A stretch of 64,000 nucleotides of DNA from Diospyros lotus (Eukaryota > Streptophyta > Magnoliopsida > Ericales > Ebenaceae), in assembly GCF_014633365.1 (NCBI RefSeq), contig NC_068351.1, forward strand, positions 18,465,366-18,529,365. Reading direction: 5' to 3'. Position 1 is the first letter of the stretch. Each line of letters begins with the position of its first letter. This document shows, one piece after another, positions 55,191 to 64,000 of this stretch. The notes under the pieces were generated by a model. The model did not search any database and had not been told where the DNA came from. It was given only the letters and a program-made list of their open reading frames with translations. Made by a program: the position numbers and the translations under genes.

Positions 55191-56735
55191 TCATCCACAA
55201 GCTTTTGGTGCCCAAACCACTTTGGGGTCACCATAGTTAGCATTGAAAATTCCTTTTGGAACCCATATTTGTTTATATCTTGTAGGATGGTTTCTTATAA
55301 AGCATTTGTTTACATAATGCCCACATTGACCGCAATAATGACAAGTGATTTTAGAATGTGAGGTAAAATTTTGTTTTCTTTTCACAAAGCCACTTTGCCC
55401 TTTTCTTCTTTTATGAAAATCTTTTCTTTGAATCTCAAGAGCATTTTTCAAATCTTCTTTCTCTTTGTCAGCTTTTTCAAGAGATAATTTTAAACATTTA
55501 TTTTTCTCTTGAAGTTCATCATTTTGAGCTTTCAACATTTTCTTCTCATTATTCCACGAATCTTTTTCTTCTTTCAATAAGCTCACTTCTTTATCTAAAG
55601 ATTTTAATTTCTTCTTTAAGACATTGTTTTTCATACTGATATTTTCAAATTCATTCATCAAATCATTGAATGCATCATGCAATTCATCAAGAGTAAAACT
55701 TAAAATTAAATCACTAGAATGGGAATGATTCTCTTCTATGTTGGTCATAAGACATAGGTTGACCACTTCCTCCACTTGAGATTCGTCACTAGAGGATGAG
55801 TCATACATTTTCTTCTTGAACTTCTTTCCATACCTCTTAAATGATGGACATTCGGATATGATATGCCCATACTTTTGACATCCATAACATTTAACTGCAT
55901 TTTTATATTTCTCCCCCTCAAACTTATCTTTCTTCTTCCTTAGGTTTCTTCTTTCCAATTCTTTCAACATTTTTCTACTAAGAAACTTTTTGAATTTCCT
56001 AGTAATTATCATCAAATCACCATCATCATCATCATCATCATCATCACTAGATGAGTGTGAAACTTTGAACAAAAGATTCTTATCTCTATTTATCTCATCA
56101 TTATCTCTCTTCAACATGATCTCGTGAGTCATGAGAGATCCAACCAAATCATCAAAAGATAAGTTATCTAAGTCTTTAGCTTCTGTTATGGCAATGACTT
56201 TGGATTCCCACGATCTAGGTAAACTTCTTAGAATTTTTCTAACTCTTTCTCCATTTGTAAATGTTTTACCTAAGGCCTCTAAATTTGTGACAATATTATT
56301 AAACCTAGTAAACATCTCATTAATAGGTTCCCAAGATTTCATAGAAAAAAGTTCATACTCATGAATTAGTAGATTTACCTTTGATTCCTTGACTTGACTG
56401 GTGCCTTCATGAGTGACCTCTAATTTGTCCCAAATCTCCTTGGCCGTTTTGCATGTTGAGACTTGGTTAAACTCTTCGACACAAAGAGCACAAAACAAAG
56501 TGTTCATGGCTCTTGCATTTATCTCCATATCTCTTCTTTCCTTTACTGTCCAAGTCTCCATATTTTCCATATTGGCCAACGTAACCCCTTTCTTAATCAC
56601 TTGCACAAGACTTGTATCCTGCATAAGATAGATGAGCATTTTTGTTTTCCAAAAATTAAAGTTAGTACCATTAAAGAAAGGTGGACGAGTGGTACTTTGA
56701 CCCTCAACTATTGATGAGCCGAAAATATGTGCCAT
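55191..56735 (-). CDS. gag: SIRE-like copia Gag protein (514 aa)
   Basis: Intact ORF starting 56 bp after the tRNA-Met primer site. The N-terminal part has the PFFNGTNFNFWK motif and then a UBN2-type Gag domain (about residues 50-200; KEIWDKLEVTHEGT, LRSLPRSWE). An acidic run follows (SSSDDDDDDDDGD, about 230). The first zinc knuckle is CYGCQKYGHIISEC, CX2CX4HX4C, and a long Lys/Glu-rich coiled coil of about 100 residues comes after it. The second knuckle is CHYCGQCGHYVNKC. The end WVPKG...WAPK is where Gag normally continues into protease and integrase, but a stop follows and no Pol is present. The protein could coat RNA, but the element cannot reverse-transcribe alone. Two zinc knuckles and the coiled coil are typical of the SIRE/Maximus lineage. 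Confidence 0.88.
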   Translation of the reverse strand: MAHIFGSSIVEGQSTTRPPFFNGTNFNFWKTKMLIYLMQDTSLVQVIKKGVTLANMENMETWTVKERRDMEINARAMNTLFCALCVEEFNQVSTCKTAKEIWDKLEVTHEGTSQVKESKVNLLIHEYELFSMKSWEPINEMFTRFNNIVTNLEALGKTFTNGERVRKILRSLPRSWESKVIAITEAKDLDNLSFDDLVGSLMTHEIMLKRDNDEINRDKNLLFKVSHSSSDDDDDDDDGDLMIITRKFKKFLSRKMLKELERRNLRKKKDKFEGEKYKNAVKCYGCQKYGHIISECPSFKRYGKKFKKKMYDSSSSDESQVEEVVNLCLMTNIEENHSHSSDLILSFTLDELHDAFNDLMNEFENISMKNNVLKKKLKSLDKEVSLLKEEKDSWNNEKKMLKAQNDELQEKNKCLKLSLEKADKEKEDLKNALEIQRKDFHKRRKGQSGFVKRKQNFTSHSKITCHYCGQCGHYVNKCFIRNHPTRYKQIWVPKGIFNANYGDPKVVWAPKACG

Positions 56736-56790
56736 TTGACAAGATCTTTTTCCCTAGGTTGTTAAACTAATGAAAAACAATGGGAACAAG

Positions 56791-56802
56791 GCTCTGATAC
56801 CA
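56791..56802 (-). other. Primer binding site of the copia element, tRNA-Met
   Basis: GCTCTGATACCA on the plus strand is TGGTATCAGAGC on the minus strand, three bases from the end of the LTR remnant that begins at 56805. Confidence 0.92.
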
Positions 56803-57004
56803 ATTGTTAGAATTGAACTTATATGACAATGATCATAAATTTGATGAATGAACCACATGCACTCATATATATATATATATATATGTTCAAAGAATAATTG
56901 GTCATCTAAAAACATAAATCTAAACAAGTTAAAATCAAAGCCTTGAAGAGAGAAAAAAAATTGAAGCACAATCACTGTAAATACAAACGAGTAACAGTAA
57001 GCTC

Positions 57005-60000
57005 AAATTAAGGCAACAACCACAACAAGGAGGACAGAGGTATGGGAACCAAGGCAACAAGATGGAACAAAGGCAACCAATGCCGAGACTTCAGGGGACA
57101 GCACCACCATTGGCACTACCGTCAGGACAGGGTACCACAGACGCTGGTCGACCCCACACCCAGGGACGAGCATTCGCTTTGACATCAGCAGAGGCAGAGA
57201 AGGGAAATGACACTGTGCAAGGTATTCTCTCCCTATATGACATTGACGTGCGTGTTTTGTTTGACACGGGGTCTACACATTCATTTGTTACACCTAGGGT
57301 TGTGTGCTATATTCCATTTTCTAGTACATTGTTGCCTTATTATTTGATCGTGTCTACACCGGGAGGAGTTGAGTTAGTGGGGAGTGAAGTCTATAAGGGA
57401 TGTAAGATTATGGTGCATGATAAGGAACTGCCCGGGGATTTGATAATCTCAAACATACATAATTTTGATCTTATTTTGGGCATGGATTGGTTATCTCGAC
57501 ATTATGCCAAGGTGGATTGGTTATCCACTTTGAGTTACCTCAGCAACCAGTCATAGCGTATCGAGGCATTAAACCAATGACTGTCACTCCTATGATATCG
57601 GTGATGAAGGCTAAAAAATTGATGCGACATGGATGTGAAGCGTATTTGGCTTTTGTGACCACGGGCAAGGAGAACGATACAGAATTGCTAGACATTCCTA
57701 TAGTCCGAGAATTCCCTGATGTATTCCCTGATGAGTTGCCAGGTTTGCTGCCACCGAGGGAGGTAGAGTTTTCCATAGAGTTGATGCCAGGAACCCAGCC
57801 AGTTTCCAAGGCACCTTACAGAATGGCCCCAAATGAACTAAAGGAATTGAAAGTACAGCTTGAGGAGTTGATTGAGAAGGGATTCGTTCGCCCAAGCGCT
57901 TCACCTTGGGGCACTCCGGTCTTGTTTGTTAGGAAGAAGGATGGATCCATGAGGTTATGCATAGACTATCGCCAGTTGAACCAGTTAACATTGAAGAATA
58001 AGTACCCTCTTCCCCGAGTTGATGATTTGTTGGACCAGCTACATGGAGCCTCAGTCTTTTCTAAGATTAATTTAAAGTTGGGGTATCACCAAGTAAGGGT
58101 CAGAGAAGGAGACATTCAGAAGACTACATTTCGTACTAGGTATGGCCACTACGAATTTGTGGTCATGCCATTTGGGCTGACGAATGCTCTGACTATCTTT
58201 ATGGATTTGATGAATAGGGTTTTCAGGGAGTACTTGGATTGTTTTGCCATTGTGTTCATCGATGACATTCTCATTTACTCGCCGAGCTTAGAAGAGCATG
58301 AGAACCATCTCAGGTTAGCCTTGCAGAGACTTAAGGAAAAACAATTATATGCCAAGTTCAGTAAGTGCGACTTCTGGCAACGACAGATGGGATTCTTAGG
58401 GCATGTAGTATCCGGTGAGGGCATTTCAGTAGATCCTGAGAAGGTGAAGGCAGTGATGGATTGGCCAAGACCAACCTCAGTGACGGGTATCAGAAGTTTC
58501 TTAGGACTAGCCGGTTATTACAGGAGATTTATTGAGGGTTTCTCCAAACTATCCTTGCTTATGACGAAGTTAACTCGGAAGGGAGTCAAGTATGAGTGGA
58601 GCGAGGCATGTGATCGTTGCTTTGAGGAATTGAAGAAGAGATTGACGACAGCGCCAGTATTGGCTATTCCCAAGAGTGGGGAGAAGTTTACCATCTTTAG
58701 TGATGCGTCGCACTCTGGCCTTGGGTGTGTGTTGATGCAGGATGGACAAGTAAATGCATATGCCTCGAGACAGTTGAAGAAGCATGAGATGAATTACCCC
58801 ACACACGATTTGGAATTGGCAGCCGTGGTATTTGCACTCAAGATTTGGAGGCATCACCTTTATGGGGAGAAGGTAGAGATTTATACTGACCACAAAAGTC
58901 TAAAGTACCTTTTCTCACAAAAGGAGCTAAACATGAGACAACGCAGATGGATGGAGCTACTGAAAGTCTATGATTGTGAAATTTTATACCATCCCGGGAA
59001 GGCCAATGTGGTGGCAGATGCCTTGAGTCACCGAGGAGCATACATGGCAGCTATGATGGTCCATGAGTGGACGCTTTTGAGGCAGATGGGGGAGATGACT
59101 ATATCTGGACCCGAGAAGAGACCTACTGTGTATTGTTAGTACCTGAGGGTACAACCAGATTTGATGGAGCAGATTAGGGTGCAACAGTCTTGTGATGTGA
59201 AGTTGGCCCAGATTTTGACAGATATGGGAAAGTTTTCTCCAATGGGATTCAATCAGAGAAACGACGGGATGTTACTATTTCAGGATCGAGTCTGTGTACC
59301 TGATGATGTCGGGATTAGAAAGGAAATTTTGGCAGAGGCACATAAGTCTCGTTATACCATTCACCCTGGCACGGTAAAGATGTATCAAGGTTTACGGCGG
59401 CACTTTTGGTGGGATGGACTAAAGAGAGATGTGGCCAAATATGTGTCCCAGTGTGTAGTATGTCAACAGGTTAAGGCAGAACATCAGAAGCCGGCAGGCC
59501 TTCTACAGCCATTGCCCATTCCAGAGTGGAAGTGGGACAACATATCTATGGACTTTGTATCAGGGCTGCCGAGGACGACAAATGGGTATGATGCTATATG
59601 GGTGATAGTAGACCGTCTGACTAAATCAACCCATTTTCTGCCGATTAAGAAGACTTATCCTTTGAGCCGTTTGGCTAAGATGTACATCGAGGAGATAGTG
59701 AGATTGCATGGGGTCCCATCTAGTATTGTGTCGGATCGGGATCCTCGTTTTACCTCGCACTTTTGGGGGGCATTATAAGATGCTTTGGGGACGAAGTTGA
59801 GATTTAGTACCGCTTTCCACCCACAAACAGATAGGCAGATAGAGAGGACCATACAGACGTTAGAGGACATGTTGAGGGCATGTGTGCTAGACTTTCATGG
59901 CAGTTGGGATGACCATCTGCCATTAGTAGAATTCGCCTACAACAATAGTCACCACTCCAGTATTGGTATGCCGCCTTATGAGGCGCTCTATGGTAGGCCA

Positions 60001-60536
60001 TGTAGATCACCCATTTGTTGGGAGGAGGTTGGAGATAGAGCCTTGTTGGGGCCGGAGATTGTGGAACAGACAACGGAGAAGATTTGCATCATCAGAGCGA
60101 GAATGAAGGCCGCCCAGGATCGACAAAAGAGTTATGCTAATAAGAGACGACGAGACTTGGAGTTTTCGAGTGGGGATCATGTATGGCTGAGAGTGACCCC
60201 CATAAAGGGCGTACGCCGATTTGGGGTGTCAGGGAAGCTTAGTCCTCGCTATATTGGGCCATTTAAGATTTTGGAACGGGTTGGCACTTTGGCCTATAGG
60301 TTGGCCTTGCCACCACAGTTATCTGGCGTTCATTACGTCTTCCATGTGTCCATGCTGAGGAAGTATGTGCCAGATCCTCAGCACATTATTGACTATCAGA
60401 CTATAGAGGTCGGGGAAGATGTGGCGTACGAGGAAATGCTTGTCATTATCTTGGAACGGAAGGAGAAAGTGCTACGGAACCGTTCGATTCCTTTTGTGAA
60501 AGTTCAATGGCAGCGTCATTCTTCAGACGAGGCTAC
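57005..60536 (+). pseudogene. pol: Tekay-type Ty3 pol (protease, RT, RNase H, integrase), broken
   Basis: The domains are in order. Protease has DTGSTHSF (about 57268). A frameshift lies between about 57487 and 57556. RT begins [18 protein letters not shown], with motif A changed to INLKLGYHQ (Asn at 58069-58071 in place of the catalytic Asp) and FIDDIL retained. RNase H has FSDAS, E in DLELAAV, and TDHKSL. An in-frame stop TAG lies at 59137-59139. Integrase has the HHCC finger (AHKSRYTIHPG...CVVC), MDFVSGLP, SDRDPRF, then a stop TAA at 59776-59778, then QTDRQIERT and the GPF module ([12 protein letters not shown]). The frame continues to EAT at 60536, where a solo LTR is inserted. The first bases (to about 57060) are the end of gag. 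Without repair none of this encodes an active enzyme. Confidence 0.92.
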
Positions 60537-62320
60537 TGTTAGAACAGGAGGTGCTATGGCACACACCAAGAGGGGGGTGAATTGGTTATATTAAAAATTG
60601 AAGTAGAGAAACAGAGATATCAATCGTGTAAAAACAATCTTGTTTTGTGAAAAGTAAATATGAAATCTTATGAATGAATGAATGAATTAAGTAGGGATAA
60701 AAATGCTAACATGAACAAATAAAAACAGGAAGCACAAAAGACAAAAGATTTATAGTGGTTCGGCTTTCCAAGCCTAATCCACTACCTTAGCTACCCACTA
60801 AGGATTTTGAAGCAAATTCACTATCAACCCCCTACTCAACCCGAGTAGGTCCTCTAGTCCGTGACTAGGAAAAACTTACAAACCTCCCAATATAATGGGC
60901 CTTCTAGCTTACGCTAAGACAATTACAGTAATCGTGAAGATGAGAGTCTAAGAGTACAAACTCTTAGTTACAAGCTCTCTCCAACTGATAAATTTAGGCT
61001 TACAATGAATGTAACAGTGTATACAAAGCCTCAGAAATGTAAATACAGAGAGAAAAGATATTAATCGCTCGATGTAAAATGAAAGCTCGGTGGTTGAAGA
61101 TATTAAATGTTTTCCAACAACCTTCAATCGATTCTCCCAACCCATATTTATAGTTGATGGTAGATAGATCCAAAAATCTGACCGTTGTGGTGGTTGGGCG
61201 AGCATTAAATGCGCCAAAAACTAGCCGTTGAAATTTTCTGTGAAACACATAGTCGACAGATCAAATAGGTTAGTCGACTATTTTATCAAATAAAGCTAGC
61301 CATAGTCGACAGACAGAAAAGCATAGTCGACTATCTTATAACACAAAAATCTTATAGTCGACAGATCCTTTTACATAGTCGACAGATCAAAAATTACAAA
61401 GAAAATTTTGAAATTCATGAACAAACATAGTCGATAGATGAAATAACATAGTCGACTATCCTTCCACAATAGTCGACAGACTCAAAAATAGTCGACAGAT
61501 GCAAGATATAGTCGACAGACTGAACAAGCATAGTCGACTATCCTTATGCATAGTCGACAACACTAAACAACATAGTCGACTATCCTCATTTTGTTTAATT
61601 TATATTTTACCTTCCATTTACTTTAATACATAAATGTAAATAAGAAAGTACCCCCCATTTGGATTCAATAAAAATATCAAAAAAATCAAAATCCATAAGA
61701 ATAAAAAAGTAGAATTTGGATTTTAGTAGGAACTTAGGATTTTGCTATTTTACCACCTCCAAAATATACACTTTTCATTTCTTGAAAAATTCGTTAAAAA
61801 TTATTTTATCACTAATGAATGTTACTTATTGAATTACCGGGAGTTAGTTTTCTAAAAAGAAAACATTTTCATATATGTCTCCTTATAAGGTGCTAGTTTT
61901 CCAGACTTAGAAAAATATTGAAACGATATCAAAATGAGTTTCAAGACATGATGCATGAACTAAAGGATTTTTCATATGATTAAGTTTCAAACCAAAACCT
62001 TTCATGCATGTTTCAAAATATGAAAAACTTATATTGAAAACCTTTCATTTGAATTTCTAGTTGGTCTTTTGCCTTAGAACAATTTTAGCTCTATGTTGAC
62101 CAATGACTTCAAAGCTAATTCGAAAAACATTTTAGGAGATTTTATCATAATACATGTTTATTCACATCTCCATGTATAAGAATATAAATCATTTGGTTTT
62201 CATTTTAACAAAGTATTTGAAATTGATTTTTGTTGAAAACCATAAACTTGACTCATGACTTTGGGATAAAACACGATATTATTTTTCATCATCAAAACTA
62301 AACACAAGGGTAGAATATCA
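60537..62320 (-). mobile_element. Copia solo LTR with GCTAC duplication, inside pol
   Basis: 1784 bp, TGTTAGAACAGGAG to GGGTAGAATATCA, flanked by GCTAC at 60532-60536 and 62321-62325. A TATA box on the minus strand (CAACTATAAATATGGG, about 61138-61155) gives its orientation. It shares the CACCAAGAGGGGGGTGAATT end region with the copia LTR at 46481 and contains a dense GTCGAC array at 61250-61590. Removing it joins the pol codons of EAT and TWERE cleanly. Confidence 0.93.
61250..61590. repeat. GTCGAC motif array in the copia solo LTR
   Basis: I count about 13 exact GTCGAC sites plus one GTCGAT in 340 bp, mostly as ATAGTCGACAGA or ATAGTCGACTATC. They lie upstream of the TATA box with respect to the minus-strand LTR promoter. 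Confidence 0.9.
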
Positions 62321-62377
62321 GCTACTTGGGAGCGCGAGGATGAGATGAGACGTTTTTTCCCCCAGCTTTTTGCATGA
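62321..62377 (+). pseudogene. pol: Last codons of the Tekay-type pol
   Basis: Continuation of the frame cut at 60536: EATWEREDEMRR...LFA and TGA at 62375-62377. The ATWExExEM motif ends the C-terminal region of chromovirus-type integrases. Confidence 0.85.
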
Positions 62378-62408
62378 CTAGGTACGAATTTGGGGACCAA
62401 ATTCTTTG

Positions 62409-62423
62409 AAGGGGGGGAGAAAC
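62409..62423 (+). other. Polypurine tract of the Tekay-type element
   Basis: AAGGGGGGGAGAAAC directly precedes the 3' LTR. Confidence 0.88.
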
Positions 62424-64000
62424 TGTAACGACCACAAAATGGGTCTAGGTGTTTTATTACCTAATTTCAATTAATGGCACTTAAATATGGATCTAAGTAC
62501 TTTAATACTTAGTGATAACTGTTTTGATGGCATAGAAATAATTCTTGAATTGTATAATTTTATTTTATGGTTCATATGATCGTGAAAGTAAATGTATGGG
62601 TCAAATTTTAAAAAAATTAGAAACGATGTAATGGGCCGCAATTAATTAGTTAGCGAGGTCATGGGTTGACCCGGGTGGGAAATTAAGCCTAGTGGGCTTG
62701 ATATATATATATATATATATGGGGTATATGTGGCTTGGGCTTAGGCCCATTGAGATAAATAATTTAAAAATAATGAAATTGGTGGTGTAATAAATATATA
62801 ATAATAATAATAATAATAATAAAGAAAAAAAATAAATTAGCATTTGCCAATAAAGCCCCTAGATATTTCTGCCTATAATATGAGAAGAAGGGCATTATAA
62901 TAATTTTGTTGAAGTTGGCGTGCAACTTGTACGTGGTCCCTTTTCTGTGTGAAAATCTTCTAATTACAGTGCAAATCATCTTCTTCTTTTTCTACTGTTC
63001 CATTTTTTTTTCCTCATCACCTCAGCGTCTTTCTTCTCCCTTTATTTCGGTTTCATCTCCTTCATCTTCTCCTCCTTGTGCTATCAATTGAAGCTCAGCA
63101 AGGAGAAAGCTCAATCAACTTCAGGCAAGTTCTTTCTGCCTTCTCATTCACATTTTGTAATCCCTGTATATTTTATCTCTTCTTGAGCAATTGTTTGTTG
63201 CCAATCGAGTGACCCACTTGTTTTATATATATATATACACTTTTAGCTTACTTTGAATCTTCTGTTCCAGCCGAGCAAAACCATTTTTATATGCATAAAT
63301 TCGCGCCCACGTTAGTTGCCCTGGTTCATCGAGCAAACCCACCCCTCTCAGTTTCCGTCCACTTTTATATATGTCTATATGCTTACTTGCAGGTACCATA
63401 TATATACATATACGCTTGCCTATTTAATTAGTGTAATGTTTAGGGCTTGAGGCACTCAAATAATATACCTATATAAAGGCTTACACATGTTAACACCCTC
63501 TGTAAAATTGAAGACACCTAAATATATATATATATATATGTGCTTAGCACCCACGCCCCCAATAACCCAGTAAATTGAAGTCACCCAATATATATATATA
63601 TATATATATTGCATATGCACGTTTAGCACCTATTTAGCCTATGTTTTGTTTAATATCTCTACATGCTATCAAATATGTAAACCCACCTTGAACACAAGGC
63701 ACCCAAAATAATATATATATATATATATATATATACATGTTAAAGCACCCACTGTAAAGCACCCTCTGTAAAGAATTAAAGTTCACCCAAATAAAATAAT
63801 ATAAATATATACATTTGTTTATGTATACATATGTACGCACCATTGTATTTTTTTTCATGGGCATAACTTATCTATTAAATAATTTTGAATATGACAAACT
63901 TATGAGAATTCATATCAAAACTTTCCTTATATTTTTAGTCATTAGTTATGGGTAGTAAATTAAATGTGTGTAAAGATCAATAGAGCCAATGTCCTTGATG
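62424..64000 (+). repeat. 3' LTR of the Tekay-type element (right edge cut by the window)
   Basis: Starts TGTAACGACC and follows 42708 onward closely. Differences include one extra segment of about 45 bp near 62732-62776 and shorter simple repeats. The rest, including the target duplication, lies outside the window. Confidence 0.93.

Larger units (their letters stand above)
46481..57004 (-). mobile_element. SIRE-like copia element with gag only (contains a CACTA element)
   Basis: The minus-strand order is: remains of the 5' LTR (57004-56805), tRNA-Met primer site (56802-56791), gag (56735-55191), several purine tracts, and the 3' LTR (54713 down to 46481, interrupted by the CACTA element). 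LTR ends: TGATGTTTTACATTTG and GTTCTAACA on the minus strand. All of pol is missing, so it is an internally deleted or non-autonomous copy. The left flank CATAC (46476-46480) has no matching duplication on the right, so the right LTR is probably truncated by deletion; its shortness (about 200 bp versus about 1.2 kb) agrees. Confidence 0.8.
42708..64000 (+). mobile_element. Degenerate Tekay/Del-type Ty3 retrotransposon with nested insertions
   Basis: 5' LTR 42708-45203, tRNA-Met primer site 45208-45219, gag from 45333, protease to integrase from about 57011, purine tract 62409-62423, and a 3' LTR from 62424 that leaves the window. The domain order PR-RT-RH-IN, the DTGSTHSF protease and the end EATWEREDEMRR place it among Ty3 elements of the chromovirus Tekay/Del kind. 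It is dead: stop codons in gag and pol, a frameshift, a catalytic Asp changed to Asn, and two insertions (46481-about 57004 and 60537-62320). Confidence 0.9.

Noticed and set aside
54980..55243. 87-aa minus-strand frame after copia gag
   Set aside because: Overlaps the Gag end in another frame and does not resemble protease or integrase.
56131..56714. Plus-strand frames of 72-83 aa
   Set aside because: Shadows of the copia Gag ORF on the minus strand.

Overview
This window is nuclear DNA from a flowering plant, most likely a eudicot with a large, repeat-rich genome. The support is two ordinary plant genes with introns, plus layer upon layer of plant LTR retrotransposons (Ty3/gypsy and Ty1/copia), a CACTA element, a hAT element and MITEs. 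No species call is possible from what I can see. I saw no rRNA, tRNA or CRISPR.

Layout. (1) 1-9585: a nearly complete, young, non-autonomous Athila-type Ty3 retrotransposon. Its 2.1 kb LTRs differ at only about five bases by eye. It has a tRNA-Asp primer site and a gag-like ORF but no pol. In the place of the usual env-like region it carries two extra intact ORFs: a 181-aa basic, Cys-rich protein of unknown function and a 219-aa intronless LOG (cytokinin-activating phosphoribohydrolase) gene. This is the most interesting object in the window. (2) 9586-30541: almost entirely nested LTRs, mostly solo LTRs with readable 5-bp target duplications. Tekay-like Ty3 LTRs (14167-16835, 19408-22647, 24690-27490, and a minus-strand partial at 9586) sit inside or beside copia LTRs (13153-17331, 27547-29054 and others). 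The run ends in a copia pol tail with a short LTR that holds a MITE. (3) 30542-39892: the gene island. A dynein light chain LC8 gene (plus strand, two exons) faces an HPR2-type glyoxylate/hydroxypyruvate reductase gene (minus strand, two exons). The 4.2 kb HPR2 intron holds a solo LTR with a hAT element nested in it. (4) 39893-42707: a second copy of the MITE and a decayed Ty3 remnant, possibly of the Tat lineage. (5) 42708-64000: a degenerate Tekay/Del-type Ty3 element that runs off the right edge. Its gag is split by a SIRE-like copia element that retains only gag, and the 3' LTR of that copia is split by a 7 kb CACTA element. A copia solo LTR splits the last codons of its pol.

How parts relate. 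The two host genes converge with about 260 bp between their stop codons and have unrelated functions (microtubule/scaffold light chain; photorespiratory reductase). The Athila-type element must use enzymes from an autonomous relative. The LOG gene it carries could in principle release active cytokinin in cells where the element or its internal promoter is expressed; that is inference. A motif centred on GTCGAC (or the related GTCGACCGG/TCGATTA) is amplified in the upstream part of LTRs from both superfamilies and deserves attention.
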